Source of the DNA: Eopsaltria australis
Taxonomy: Eukaryota > Chordata > Aves > Passeriformes > Petroicidae
Length of the DNA: 64,000 nt
Direction of reading: 5' to 3'
Assembly (NCBI GenBank): GCA_034509425.1
Contig: JAVTVJ010011652.1
Coordinates: 9,604,001 to 9,668,000, forward strand
Made by a program: the position numbers and the translations under genes. This document shows positions 1-43,200 of the stretch, piece after piece (positions within the stretch are counted from its first letter, which is position 1; every line of letters begins with the position of its first letter). The notes below the pieces were generated by a model. The model ran no database searches. It saw only the letters and a list, made by a program, of their open reading frames with translations, and was not told the DNA's origin.

Positions 1-1265
1 TTAGTTTTAAAAGTTATACAAACAAAAAGTAATCAACCTGTCATCTTTCTCATTTTAAATATCCAACACTTGATTAGTACCATGATCTTCTGAAAAAAAA
101 CCCTATATTTTAAATAAAAATGAAGGGAGGTAGCCAGCATTCATGACTTTACGGTTTGCTGTTGGTATGATACCAAGAAACAGAAACTGCTGCCACTTCT
201 TTTTAATAAAAAACCCTTTGCAGACCTTAGGGAATCAAGTTTTATGCACACAATAAATGATGCAGCATTTTCAAGTGCAGAATGTAACTAATATGAAAGC
301 TACAGAAAATCCTCCTCCATAACTAGAGGTAAATTGCATGACGCTTATCAATTCCTTTGGTCCCATTTTAAGTGCTGAATTCATCTTTGCAATAGAGGGT
401 TCTTAGGAGTCTTAGATCTACTTTGACTTTGCAATGTGACATTTTTATCTTGAAACAGGTTGAGAAAATAGAAGGACTTTCATGATCACATATTGCAATC
501 TGCACCATACCTAAATCTCATCCTACACTGGAAGAGAACTCCCACACTATCCCGCCTGTTAAAGCTTTGCAAAATGAACAGGTTGACTGCTTGGTGGTCT
601 GAGATCTGGAGAGTCACAGCCACTGCTTTTGACTCCTTATAAGCCTCACTTCACACTTTTATTTGTATTTAGCTTTATAGCAACTTGCCCTCTTCAGGCC
701 TTATTTACTAAAGCATTATTTTAAAAACTTTTATTTCTCCAGCTCTTCTATGTCCATTTCCCACTGTTGTCAAGCACATAAAGACAGCCCTTCATCTCAG
801 CCTGTTAACTGCTGGCACCTCCACTCTCTCCCCAGAAGGAGCATCTTTTTATGGATTCTATTATTGTCTCACTACTCACATCCCCTTTGCTCCTTGAATT
901 TGGCTCCCTTGTCTGTTTTCTCATACTTCCCTCCTTCCTTTTAAGGATTGTCAAACAGCGATCAAGTTGTATTTGGCATCTCCACAGCATCACCAACACC
1001 TACAATTCAACACACACTTCTGTATTTTCTGCCAAGTGTAAAAACCTGTCTCAGAAGGTCCCAGGTTTACGGAGTGCAACTTACATTAGGTAATATTAAA
1101 AAAAACCCTGATCACATAGCTACACTTTTATTTTTGCTTCCTCAGGATGAAGTGTTGCCTTAAAAATGTATAAATTTTATTGCTGATAACATTGTAATAC
1201 CCTTTACATTTTTGTCAAATGTGCTGAGTGCCATTTGCTTTGATTTGCTGTTAGGACAATCACTG

Positions 1266-1271
1266 AATAAA
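1266..1271 (+). promoter_or_regulatory. Possible poly(A) signal of a plus-strand neighbour
   Basis: AATAAA sits in the context CACTGAATAAAAAGCCTCCT, a typical arrangement for a vertebrate 3' end. If real, bases 1 to about 1290 would be the 3' UTR of a gene entering from the left. No coding sequence supports this inside the window. Confidence 0.2.
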
Positions 1272-2612
1272 AAGCCTCCTGTATTTCATAAGCTTTCAAT
1301 TAGTTGTCTTTTGCACCCCAAGGCTGTATTTCCTTTATATATACCTAGAATTATTTTAGAATTATGTGACTAGCAAACATAAACATTTCAAAATATTTTC
1401 AATTCTTTATGCATTTCCATGTGTTCTTTCAGTCATCACTGCACCATGGACTCTAACGAGGAGATTTAAAGCACTGGTTTTTTCCTACTCTGCATATATT
1501 AGTCTCATCTGGCTGTAGTTTGGAAACGAGTGGTCAGTTTCTGATCTTAGGCTGTTCTGGGATTTTACATTTCTTACAAAGCATAAGCTTAGCTCTGATG
1601 TCTCTCAGAGCATTCCATTCTTGGCCCAGTACTGCTTCTAATCCTTATGCTGGCACTTAGAGGACAAAGTCTTTGGCAGCATTTGCCTGCCTCTGCATGG
1701 ATGCTGATACTCCAGTTATCTTTCTTTAACACCTTCTATCCCTCAGGCGCTTTTATTGTTCTTAGATCTTTTGTCCGATCTCCACTACCAGATGTGTTGT
1801 AATATTTTCCATCTAAATTCAACCAAAAAAATGAAAGCAAGTTATTTTTACTGGCAAAGGTTTTTAAGCTGTTATTTTTCTCTTTAGTACATAAGCAATC
1901 CTGTATCTAACATTCTGTCCAAATATGAAAAGAAGAGAGCTGCCAGTCTGTTTATTAATATTTAAACCTTAGGTCCATTTGGTTAACTGATCTATATTTC
2001 CGCTAACATAGACTGCTCTTTCATTATCTTGGGCTGTGCTTTTATTTCTTGCAGCAAGATAGCTGTGAACCTGTCCATATCTTGAAATCTACTTTTTTTG
2101 ACAAATTGGAACTCATAAAAAAGTATTGTTGCCTGTGTCTTCTCTGGAACATTTTAAACTATTCATATTCAACAGTCAAGTTCATCTCTGGTTGTAGAGA
2201 GACCTGAAAAAATATCTGCACCCCAATTTTTAAAAACAGGGTACAGAATAGACAAGTCCTAAGAGAGATTGACAGAAGCAAAACTTAAAGCTAGATCTAC
2301 TAAGTAAAAATAAATGGCTCACTTGTGACACACATAATGGGTTAAAATAAGGCACTCTTGCACGGGTAGTACAGCTGGAGAAACCATTGCAGCCGTTTAG
2401 TCCCTGCATTGATCCCTTTTAGGGCTTTGAATATTGATACATAGGATATTTTTCTTGCAATGTAGCACCAAGAGTTGCTACATCTACCCTTTTTTAGTGC
2501 TTATTTTTGCAAAGATTTTTCACTTTGCATTGGGTCATTCAGTTCTGTTGCAGGTGACTAAGCGTGTTATCACGAGTGAAAAGATTTGTGAGGCTCACAT
2601 CAGTTCCCATTC

Positions 2613-2921
2613 CTAAGGATAAAAAGCTCTCTGACAATGGATGCATGGAGTGAAGGGTATCACAAGCGTTAGCAATACCACAAAGAACAGCAGACTGATG
2701 AGTTTGATCCAAAGAGTTAAAACATGTTTAGTCTGCAGCATTCTTCCATTGCTGCAGCCTGAAAATGGATGAGAACATGCTGGAAAACAGAAGAAAAGAA
2801 ATAATTGCAGGCAAGGACAGCGCACAGTGAAAAGCTTAAGAGCCATTCTAAAGCAATGCAGGGACCAACAGTGAATGTTCTTGCAGAGAAGAATTACAGA
2901 AGCCCAAATCTTCTTGAGCAA
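2613..2921 (-). other. Unassigned ORF with hydrophobic C-terminal segment
   Basis: The 102-codon minus-strand frame ends with a likely membrane-spanning stretch (LWIKLISLLFFVVLLTLVI) and a short tail PFTPCIHCQRAFYP before TAG. Two acceptor-like sites precede the final part: TTCTGTTTTCCAG before 2779 with a good pyrimidine tract, and CATTTTCAG before 2758. So the last 146-167 bases could be a terminal exon. I do not recognise the protein. T-rich DNA often yields F/L-rich frames by chance, so a gene is not claimed. Confidence 0.15.
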
Positions 2922-5900
2922 GGATTCCCTTTACTTTGGATTACTCCACAGTGGAGAAACATCAGTGCTGTGGTAACCACAGGAGGGCTTAGATTCCCTT
3001 GCAAATAAACATTGCACTTTAAGACGCTTAAGCAAACAGAACCTGCAAACTATCACTAGCACAACTGTTATTTTGACTTGTTTAACAACAGATTATGATA
3101 ATTTCCCTCTCACAATGTGGAGGAAAAGAAAAGGTTTAAACTGAAATAGAAATCCTGACATTTAGAACAAGTAGTCTGACTTTTTAGATATATGGCCAAC
3201 CATGCATTTCTGCATACTCAACACTTCGTTAAATATGTGAAAACCTCTTTGAGCTTTCCATGAGCTGACAAGGAATGAAAGGAGAGTTGTCAAGGAAATT
3301 TCTGCAGTGCATTACATTACATATGGATGCATTTCCCAGTGCCATTCCCAGACTTTTACCTCTGCCTCAGCTGTCACATTCAGTTGTGGGTAAAAAAAAA
3401 ATTTCTTTGTCTATTTGCTTAAAATGTGTTGAACAAATGAATGTGAAAACAGGATGCTCTAAGTCAGGAAAAAAAACCCTTTAGATTTACAAGGGCTTTA
3501 TTTTATAAGTTTAGATTAGATCTTACAGGGTTTATCATGGTCCTTAGGACTCAAAAACTAGTGCCTATTTTCCATTTTTTGATCAGTGCAGCACATTAAA
3601 AATTAAAAATAGCATCAACAAAGATTATAACTCTATTTTTAAAGATGCAACAGTCTTCTTTATCATTCATACATGTGAATATACATTTTTCATGGGCATG
3701 GTTTTCATCCTAGAAGCCAGAAAATACAGCCAATTCCAACAGTGTCACAAATTGCAGTGTCATCACCATCATGAAAATTCAAGCACAGAAACTTCTACTG
3801 TAGAGAAGTTTATTCATCTCTGCTCATGCTGGCTTAAAGCATCTCATAACTGTTGATGATGATTGCAGCAGCCTGTCAGTGACTGGCTTCAGCAAAAGCC
3901 ATCTGGATGGGACATGGCACAATAATTTCCTCCACCATCTCAAAACATACTTGCAGCTGAGCTTTTCCTCTGTGCAAGATAAGAAAGTAGTTGAATGCTT
4001 CTAACATAATAGATTGTCAAAGTTCAATTTATTTATTCCATACAGTATCTGAACATATTGCATACCACATAAGCTCCACAGTTTACATTTACCAACAGAT
4101 GTTTTTCTCTCTGGAGCAGATGGTATATTGAGTGTACTGTGATATAATTCACATTTGCATTATCAGTCGTGAATGCTAATGCATTCCCTAAACTGGGTTT
4201 TGTGTTTTGATATTTTTAATAACCATAGCATCTTAGTATAAATCAATTAGTTTGATAATACAATCAAAAAAAAACCAAATGTATTTTATCAGTTACCCGG
4301 AAAGATAAGATTTTTCTTATTCAAAGGTAAATTTTAGGAAAAACCCCAAGAATAAAATGAAAGGGGCCAGAAAGGTAACAATTTTTTACTATCCTTGTCT
4401 GATCTCTGCATAATGATTCTGGTTTTGGTTGTTAAATATTAAACTTCAAAGTTGAATAATTCTTACTTTTGCAAGAATTTCAGATTTTCTAATCTGTGAG
4501 CTGATTTTGAGTAATACATTCTTCTCAAGAAAACTAGATAAACTTATTTTATGAACTCTTCACAGGCATTAATTAAGTGAAATAACTCTAAGTTGAACAA
4601 CATGTTGCCAGATAATGTTAGTAACTTCCCTATTCTTGGGCATGATGATGGTCCCGCTAAATTAAAAAAACAAAAATCCAAATTATTTTGAATTTTATTC
4701 TCAATTGACATTATTTTTCCCATTATTTTCTAGAATGTCACTAACAAGTATCTGGAATGCCGTGCTAAGTAACTCTCTAAAAAGAATAGAACAAATAATA
4801 AGTACAGATCCCAATAGTATTCTGTTTTTACAGTATCCAAGGTATATTTTCACATAAATTAATTCTCTATTTGTTTACTTTCTGACTATGATTACAGGTT
4901 TATCTTGATTCAAATAAAGATCCTATTGTCAGATTATTTTTTTCTTTCACGAGTTTCATCCCACACAGATACTGTAGGCACAAAGCAGCTCTTTCACTGG
5001 CACAAACAAGCCCAGCCTTCTTTAAGGGCACCACTTCTCATCAGTTTGAAATCAGTCCAGTGTGGCTGAAATGGGTCTTCTGATTCAGAAGCCTAAAGTT
5101 GGGTTTGTGCTGGGTGAGAGCAAGCACCTCCTCATCAATGCAAATCAATCATTGCCCAATACTGTGCTGCTGTTGGGTGTCTTAATGTTCCTTCTTACAG
5201 AGTTTGCTTGGCTTTGCGCAGAAATGCCTAAAACGTTTAATTGAGCACTTAGGGGCTAAGAAAGTGTACAAATTGTGAAAAAAGCCTAGACCAAAGAAAG
5301 GACACAGCAGTGAAAAGATCTCCGGTTGGATTAGGCACTGCAATTCATAATAATGCTTTCTTAATTAGCTTTATATGAGGATCAAAAGCTAAAATGCGAC
5401 CTGTCTGTTTTACAACCAGAAATCCATTCAACAGCAAGAAAATAGATCAGACATATAAAAAGCTAAGAATTTTAGGCTTAAAATTCTGTTCCCTTAGAGA
5501 ACCCTGTGGCATGCTATGATTGATATATCAGCATAATTTGAGATTGTTGTCTCTGTCTGCTTTTAGATGAATTATTTGCAGTGAAATTCAACTAGTACTC
5601 AACATCATATGGCTGTTTCTGTGATCTTTTTGAAGAGCTAAAAAGGGAAAATGAACAGTTGTCCTATTGCAATAAGAGCAACTGTCAATCCTCTTTGCTT
5701 CTTTTAAAAGGAATTGCTGAGATTACAGATTCTGCAAGCTGGATACTTTTGAAGATACTATTTCCCTTTCCCAACAGTGAGAAATCATTACCTGTAATAA
5801 TGGTTTTTCACAACTAGACCATTGAGATAGATGTTTCTCCTACTACAAAAATCATTTGTTTTTCTTGTACTCCATTCATTTAATGTAATATACTTCAGCT

Positions 5901-8900
5901 CTCAGGCAAGCCTCCATTATTGTTTTATAAATATTACAACCTTATCTTAAAACTTGTAACTTTCAAGAGTTCATCATTATTCATTTTTGTTATTCTTTCC
6001 CATTCTTCTGTGGTTAATTTGTCCTACCTTGTGCATAAAATTTTGCTTTTCAAATTTTTAGGTACCCACCTTATTTGGCATGAAAAGTATTTGCTTCTAG
6101 AGGGATTTACTATAACTCACTGAGGTTTTTCTTTTGACTTCTTAGGGACTGGAATAATTGTAGTATTAAGTTCATCACTGACAGCTCTGATAATCTTCAT
6201 ATCTGTTCATCCCTCCCTTACATTAGAAGAACATTTATTCCCTGCTTAGCCCTTCTCTTTAGAAGCTTGCAATTCTTGATTTGCTGGTAATATTGTATGA
6301 TCATTAAACTTCAGTTCAAATGTTTCTTGGAGGCTTTTTTTTTTTTTTTTTGTCTTTTGAAAGCTTTTATGTATAGTCATTTGTCATCTAGTGTAGATTG
6401 TCTTAGCAGCCATCTGTCACTAAATTTCAAAGTGGAGTGGCCCACCCATCTACAGTTTTTTTCTCACTTGGCTGTTTTTGAAAATCTTTCCCTGTATGCA
6501 CACATGTACCAGTGGGGCTTGCAGCACATTTTAAAAATACGTTGTTCATTAGGTCCCTTTATTTTCATCTGATAGAAATTTGCTTAAAATTGTTCAATGT
6601 CCAATATCCTGGTCTTATGTGGTCAAAGGGAACATCTGAGTCCTTCAGGTGAGTAAAAGAAAGGGATTGTGAGCCTCTTCAACAGGGAGGAGGAGTGCAC
6701 TTGTTCTGTGGCTGACAGTGGAGTACTTCAGGAATGTGCCCTTGCCCCCTCATGAAATCAAATCTGACTGGGGGTAAGGGTTGAGATTAATGGGAGAAAA
6801 ACATCCATGTTCCTTCTGTGATTGTGATATCTCATCTGAAAGGACACTGATATTTATGGTATTTGGCTTCTTTTTTAGTGGTGGTATTGTGAAGGATTCA
6901 AATTAAATCATCAATCATTTGTCAAGAGCCCTGCAACAGCTACATCCCTGCAACCTGTTTGTAAGGGTTTCCAAAACAACCACTTCCCACTCACATAACA
7001 CCAACACAAAATATTCTTTCTAACAGCCTTTAACACATTCAAAAGCATACTGTAAAAGGACAAAAGGCAGAGAACTATGCCTCTGATATCTTAGTTTAGT
7101 TTAAAACACAGAAGCCCAATTCATATATCATAATATAGTTTAAAGCAGAACCAAAGAATTTCAGGATCACCAGACGCAGTAGATCCCAGGTATCTTCTCA
7201 ACGTATTTTGATCTTCTGAGTGTCAGAGCAGTGAAAAAGGCAAAATTTCCCCACCATAATGTGTTGAAGTGTGGGATTTACAGAGCACACTTACGGAAGC
7301 CACAGGCCCAAGTGGTCTTTCAACCCATCCTCAGGTTACTAAAAATGGAATACTTTCAGACTTGCATCATCAGCAACACTTTCCAACTGCAGAAGCACTC
7401 CTACCTAGTCACACAATTACATAACCTTGTCAAGCTCCATTTTTGAAGTTAGACCTACCCAGCTGTGAAGAAAATTCCAAATCATCTCTCTTTTACTGGT
7501 TAGAAAAATACAAAGATTATTATTTTCTTTTCAAAATGCTGGGATATGATTTTTTTATTATTTGGGGTTTTTTTCCCTTCAGTGTTGCAACCACCAGTTT
7601 CTGGAACATAACCTCCACATCTCCAGTAGAGAAATCAAAAATTTTTTAAAAATTGAGATCTTTCTTGCTATTTTCTGTCATATCTTAATGCATAGAGTTC
7701 CTTAAGAGGAAAAGACACTGAAGCTGACAGAAGATGCAGAATAATTAGGACATAGTACGTGTATATATAGCAACAAACACATGAAATTAAGCTACTCCTG
7801 CTGGAAAGGCTTTATTTATTTAATAAAAATGCATCTGAGTTGGTTTCATATAAATATTGTACCCTTAAAGCCTCAAAATTACAGGAAAGGGTCTGGGGAG
7901 TTTTGTCATTTCCAAAAATCCTTTTGAATGATCATGTTGATTTTGGCAAGAATGAAACACAAAAGGAAATATACCATGTAGGATTATTTTTGGCTGCACA
8001 GTCACAAAGGAACTGGAATCGTCTGCAACCATAAAGAAATGTAGCTTGGTTTTCAACTAAGTGTGTTTATGTACCAAAACACAGGAAACTGGGAGACTTT
8101 GTACTTACCCAACACATGTTCTATCTCCTTCTCTCCCCATGGCCAGTCACTCCATGCAGCTAGGATTGATTCTCATCAGCCAAGTGATTTCCTTGAGGCA
8201 CCTGGGATTCTGGGATGTGTAGTTCAGCATCACCCCCCAGTGCAACACATGTGGAGTTTCTGTATCACCAGTAGTATTTGGGAAAAGTATTGGTTTGGAG
8301 GCACCCACTGAAAAATAGTGTTAGATTTTATGGGTAGCCTATAATACACATTTATTGGAGGAGACATTAAACAGCTTTCTAAATTAAGTGTTCTGAAGAC
8401 GTTTGAACAACATTCATGGGGGAAAGCCTTTTCCAGTTTGACGTTGTGTGAGGTGATACCTCTGGCTGGTTTTCACAGAGGGCCTCCTGAGGAGCCTCTT
8501 CAGCTAAAACAAGTTATATTTGATGCATCCTGATTAAAGTAAAATACACTTTGTGCACTTGCACAGCAGGGCTAAAGACTGCTTGGTCTTCCTCTTAAGG
8601 AAGGTTTACAGAGATCTGTGTCTTCATTTGTTTATGTGACTTCAATTAACCTGTTAGACACAGGACCTGGTTATTTTTACTGCAGCTGCCAAAGAAATAT
8701 ATTTCATACCAAGGAGTAAGATGATCTCATGTGACAAAGACATTTAATTTGGGAATTTTTATGCATGTGAATCTTTGGGTTAGGGGTTTTTTAACATTCT
8801 GGAGTTATTTATGCAAAGTAGCAGTTCTCAGGTTTCCAGTTATTTGCAGAAAGTCCATGTGGCTTCAGTTGTACGTATATTTAGGTTGCCCAGATTTGCA

Positions 8901-10659
8901 ATTTTGTAGACAGAATTAGCTTTTCCTTCAGTACATTAGTTCTTTAGACATTAACTGCATTATTACCCACCAAACTAAATATATTTCATTGCCCTTGCTT
9001 TAAGAGATTATTTGACAAATCACATATTACTTCAAACCATGAAAAAAAAAAAAGAGTGGCTCCCCTTTTACTTTTCCCTTTTTTTCCCCAGAGATAGAAC
9101 TACTTATTAATTCTTAGAGAGTTAGTATGTAGATGCTTATGAAACCAGTGATCCTTGTCTACTTGCCAAATTGCTTGGTGTAGAAGCAGGGGAGGAGGGA
9201 CAGATATTTCAGAAAACAGCCTCCAGGGACTTTACAACTAAATTCGTTTGACATGATTTGTTTCTTATGAACAAGTTACCAATAACTTATCACTTTATTT
9301 TCCTCTAGGTGCATTAAAAATACAGTCTAATAATCATTCTAGCAATTTAGGAGATATTAAGTGCACTGATCTGAAATTCTCTCTTCCCTTCCTCCTCTTA
9401 CAAACATTGGTCTGTTCCTGCCCTTTCCAGCCCCGAGGCCTCACCTGCCCTTCACGAGTTCAGAAGCTTTGCTCTCATTGAAGGGAGTTTCCACTGGCTC
9501 ATGGATCCAGATATGCTCAGCTGATAAAGGCTTTATTTCCTTTAATCTGTTCCATCCCAGCTCTCCTGTATGACTTTTATCTTTTTTAATCATAGCCTCA
9601 GCTGATGGGTTTGGCTGGTGCTATCAGGGATGATCCTGTACACGGTACCTGCGATAGTGACTGGGGTAGCAGCTTCACCAGGGAGGGTGTGCACAAGAGA
9701 ATCCATCTTCTTCATGGTCAAACCATCCTGGCTATCTAAGCTGTTCTTCTCTTTAACACAATCCCTCATTTATCAGGTCCATATTTTTTTTATAATAGTT
9801 GATTCAGTGAGCAATCTGTAAGATGTATTCTAAACAAAGTTCAGAGAAACTGAGGGAAATAAAACAATAAAATGATATGCTGATTTCTTCCAGTCTTGGA
9901 GGAGCTGACAGAACTTGTGTTGGTATCTTTTCCATCACAGGTGGTATAATTATAAGTGATGCATTGGCACCCAAGATGGGAGTTATTTATTTATGTGGAA
10001 TTCAGAATGTTTGATATTTTGTGTGCATCTTGAAGTTTGCAGAAACAGCACAACTGGAATGCATAATTTCTGATACATATTGGCCAAGTAGAAAGAATAT
10101 TCAGACAAGGTACCATAGCTTTTGTTTTCTTCCATTAGGACTGAAAAGTGTCACTGCTACTTAAGTGTCAGCATCCTGATGCAAAATGCAGAGAAGACAC
10201 TTCTTACATCAGCACAATAAAGCAGGAAGCAATGCCAGTGCTTTATAATTAGACCAGTTTAGGAAGTAGCATTGTATTTTCAGCTCAGTTAGCAAAACTG
10301 CACTTAAATAGGATGGTTTTATTGACAAAGGCAAGAAGCAAATTCCTGCCATTATCACATTTTTCTACAACCCTGACTGAGGTTTTGGAATAGTTTACAA
10401 CACAGTCCTCTAAAAGTCTTGAAAAGTCTAAAAGTATTCCCCAGTTGAAAGTAATGAGTAACAAATTAAGCATACTTTTTCTCAGTACTTTTCTCAGTAT
10501 CAAATACAGTTTAAATATGGGAAGCCTTTAGTGTGAGTAATAACTGTTTTGCACAGCCCTGTCACTGCCATTCTTTCCCCATCATGTCAAGAGGACATGT
10601 AGTCAGCCTCAACAGAGGAAAATAATTCCAGACTTTTAAGAAAGAAAATTATTTGACAA

Positions 10660-11811
10660 GTCCTGGTGTTTTTAATCAACTTTATTCTACAAATGATGAA
10701 TGATCAGTAAATAGCTTCATTTCTTAAAGCACTAAATGCCTGTGTTTGTTAAAGGATAAATGTATTACAAATCCTTCATTATCATTATGGTCACAAGAGC
10801 TACCTGGACATTTTCTGAAAACAAAATATCTCATAGGGCTCTTACCAGAAAGCCTCTCACATCCAAGATGAATTTCTGACTAAAGAGAGGGAGTAGCACT
10901 CTAGAGCAGCCAATAGCCCAACAGGTCAAGTAAAATCCCATTCCAATGCATTTACACTTACTAACAAATAAATTTGAAGCTATCTAAATTGAGCACAGAT
11001 AAATAAATTCTTTTGTTTTGGAGCAGTCCCGAACCTGACAGTTAAAACTGTTGTTTTCATGCAGGTTATGATTCAAATTCCTGATTGAGGACCATTACCC
11101 CACATAACCTGAATCCTCTTTTGTCCAAATCAGTACTCTAAATTTATAGTATTTTTCTACACAGTTGAAGATTGTTACTGAGTTATTCCACTTTTCCTTT
11201 CAAAATCCCTTCCTGTGAAAAGATTTTTAACTCTCACTGAATTCTCAACTTATTTACAGCTTTTGTAGAATGGTGCCCTACCTGGGAAAATACTACAACT
11301 GAAGCCTCAAGTTGCTGAGACTGCAAAATAGTTACTTCCTAGGTTATTAAGCCTTATATACAGAGCAATTTTATACACAGATTCAGCAAGAAGTGTAAGA
11401 AATTCAGTTAAAGACCAGCATACATTTCAGTAATGTTTTGACTCAGCTCAAATGTTTTGAATTATTTACGTATTGTTGTAGCTGACTATTTTAAAAAACA
11501 AGTATTGTTCATAATAATGTTAAATTCCTATCATAAGCAAAAACCTCACCAGTTCCAAGATTTCCCCTAAAACAAGCTCTGTCTTATCACTCCCACATAG
11601 AAACTTCAAAACCAGGAAAGACAGGAAAAGATTTGGAAAAATTTTAACTCTTACCTTCTAGGAACATTAGCATGTGCAAATGGCTTCTAATACTTAATTT
11701 CTATGTTGACATAGAAACACATATTATGTATGTATATATAACCAAACAAGACTGCAAGATAGGCAGAAAAACCTTTGCAAGCAACTGATGAATGTACACT
11801 GGCAAATCATT
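10660..11811 (-). other. DNTT: Putative DNTT 3' untranslated region
   Basis: The stretch follows the TAA stop. The first canonical AATAAA I find downstream on the minus strand is at 10686-10681 (tttatt on the plus strand), which would give a 3' UTR of about 1.1 kb. The end is inferred; nothing else marks the cleavage site, and an ATTAAA or other variant signal nearer the stop could be used instead. Confidence 0.35.
10681..10686 (-). promoter_or_regulatory. Candidate DNTT poly(A) signal
   Basis: AATAAA on the minus strand, the first perfect hexamer after the DNTT stop codon. Because the region is AT-rich, chance hexamers are common and this remains a candidate only. Confidence 0.3.
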
Positions 11812-40274
<28,463 letters not shown>

Positions 40275-43200
40275 TCAAAGAGCTGAGTTCCTATTGAATT
40301 TTATTGTTTTCATAGAGAATATTTTTGCTGCACTATAAAAAAGTTTGCAGAATAAAGAGATAGCAACGTTGCTCGAAACATAACCAAAATGGAATCTTCT
40401 ATTTCTATCATGGGGTCTATTAGTGTTCTTTATAATATAATAATTACAACTTTTTGATCTATCTTCTCTGGTTTTCAACTAAATACTACACATTTGCAGA
40501 TGTTAAATCTCTCTCTTTCTTCCCCCAGAAAGGAAGAGTTCAGTCATCTTCGGATTAAAAAAAAAAGTGCAATCAAAATACCATATTACATATTATGAAT
40601 CCAGTGCAGTAACAGAAGATAAACCTGCCAGACAGACTACCACAGATATAAATATTCTTCTTTGCTTTTGATCGACATTTTAATGTACAAAACTGTGATT
40701 ATGAACAATTTTATTGTTTCTTTTAACAGCATGTATAAATCCTCTGACTACTTTGCATTTCTTTTAAATATACCAATGCTTTTTACAGAGATTGAGACTG
40801 ATTTTTTTTTGAGGACAGTTCATCCTAATGTGACTAAAGCTTGTTTATTACACACACTAATGATTTCATAATTAAATCCATGTGCACAAAATTTAATTGC
40901 AAATGTTCATAATGAAAAATTATGTTATAACCTCTTGTTTTTCTCTGTTTAAGTCTAAGCATTCAGCTTGCCTCTCATCTACTTTCCAAGGTGCTAAACC
41001 TAACTCTGATTAAGATGTAGTTACCACTGGAAAACAAACAAAAGCATGTTATTGGAATGTTCCCCTTCAGAATTGTATAATGTTTGAGAACACATGAAAA
41101 TTTATCTCACAGTGCAATTCCCCTGAGTATTGCAAAACCAATACAAGGCTTTAATTTTTGTCTCAATACTACAACAGAACTGCATACACATTTACTGAGT
41201 GCAATCAGTCCAGCCTAAGGAGAAATGAGCAGAGGAGATATTTCTGCAATGAGAATATTTCTGCTTTATGGAGTTGGTGGAGTAAGCACCCAAAATCTGG
41301 AGTAGTGACACATGCAGCACATCTCCAAATGTTTTCCATGTGTTTATGGGAAAAGTCAGCTCTTGCTGATGTTCACAAGGGTACATGATGTTACAACTCA
41401 GGAGGGTTTCAGTCAACACTGTGTCAGGTATTCAGAGAATTGTGAACTGCTATGCAAGCAATGAAAATAAAACTGTGCAACCCAAAAGATTTGTTTTTAT
41501 TTTCATTAAATAATTTATTCTCCTAAAATAATGCCTAAAACTGAACGAAGCTTCTTAAACTTGGAAATTTGTAGGAACAGAACAGATAGGCAGACTTGTC
41601 AACTGCCATTTGTGATTTGTGTGACAGGAAGTCATGTAGCTGATGGATAGTTGCACAGCATTAGCACAAAGTTGTAAGGAGATGAAAGTCTGGGTTTTGT
41701 GTTTGACAAGCAGCCTAACTCACTATAATGCAGCTATTGTGCCGTGTCTGCAGCAAAGTCAGAATTGCTTAAACAGGTGGAAATTATTTCAAAAGAGGTT
41801 TCAAACAAAGCATCAGTCTAGGCTTAGAAACAGAACAGCAATTCAAACTCAAGAAGTTAGAAAATATTTAATATTCCAGGTAAAACTGAGTTATTTTTTA
41901 GGATGCCATTCATTATCTCTAAAATTACAATAATAATGCAAAGCTCTTGCATAGCACTTTTTACTAACATGTCTCAAAATGTTTTCTCAAAGGGAAGGAA
42001 TTTACTATTCCTATCTTAGAGATGCAGAGTGGCATAAGAATATTTGCTTAAAATAATTTTTTTAAGAAATCAAAAGAAGAAATTGGAAGCTGATAGAATT
42101 GGGAGCTCATTCCCAATGCTTCCTCAACATGTACACATTATAGGTTAACAACTTCTACAAAATCCTGCATCAGTCAAACCATAAAATCACAGGAAATCGA
42201 AGGTGCTTCACTTGCCCTCTATTTCCCGAGACAGAGAGCATTTATTGGAATGTTCTCAGGGGCTCTTTTTGGTGAAATTAGAGATTTTAAATTTCATAGA
42301 AAAACACACAATATTAGTTATTGTCAGAGTTATAGTTCACGTCCTTTTTGGACTAATTCACAATGGATAATTTTCTGACAGATGTTGTTAAGCTGTTATT
42401 AGGAGATTTGGTCCAATTGCCACTAGTACTCTTTACCAAACAATGTATTTCAGTGTAGAAAAATGTATTATTTTCCTTAAAATAGAAAAATAACATAGTA
42501 AATTAGAAATGATAGTGCTCACAGCTTGTAAATCATGCAAAAAGATGCAGTAAGGAATACATGGATTCAGATGAGATGACAGTGATAATTTCTCAATTTC
42601 CTACATTCTACCTGGGCATAAGCAAGATCCAGAAAATTGTTTGCTTATACCTCAAATTGCTGAGGCTCCAGTGAACCAGGAGCACAGACGTACCCCAGGA
42701 GCAATGTAATCACAAACAGGGCTGGGGAGTTCAGGTTTCTGAGACTTTGAACAGGAAAATATTCAAGTTTTGGATTTCCTATTCAGATCCACTTACATTT
42801 CCTTTTTCTTCTCTTTAAATTTAAACCTAAATCCTCGCTGGGCTGGAGTTACAAGAAAACCACCACCTTAAAGAATGGAAATTGCAGCTTACCTTTTGTT
42901 CTAATAATTTATTCAAGCCTGAAGACAATAAAAGACAGTGTACTATTAATTGTGTTCCAATTCTTGGCTGATTAAATTTGTATAAAGCTGCTAAATGTTT
43001 CTTAGCAGTCAATTAACTCCCTTTAAGATTGTTGGAATAATCTTTCTTGCTGTTATTAGATTCGAAGTCATCAAATACAACTACCATTGTGACTAAAACA
43101 TAAAGATATGAATGTATGGCAAAGGATAATCATATTGTCTTAATCTACACTGGCAACAGCTGCATGATTAGACATTTAACAGTTCTATGTGTGCAGAATA

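Larger units (their letters stand above)
1..10659. other. Flanking DNA downstream of DNTT, no gene identified
   Basis: AT-rich sequence without a recognisable coding exon. It holds short chance ORFs, a 17-T run near 6335, a plus-strand AATAAA at 1266 that might end a neighbouring transcript, and a minus-strand ORF with a hydrophobic C-terminus at 2613-2921. In mammals OPALIN and TLL2 lie downstream of DNTT in convergent orientation, so a plus-strand 3' end here would fit, but no TLL2 CUB or protease coding sequence was seen. Confidence 0.6.
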
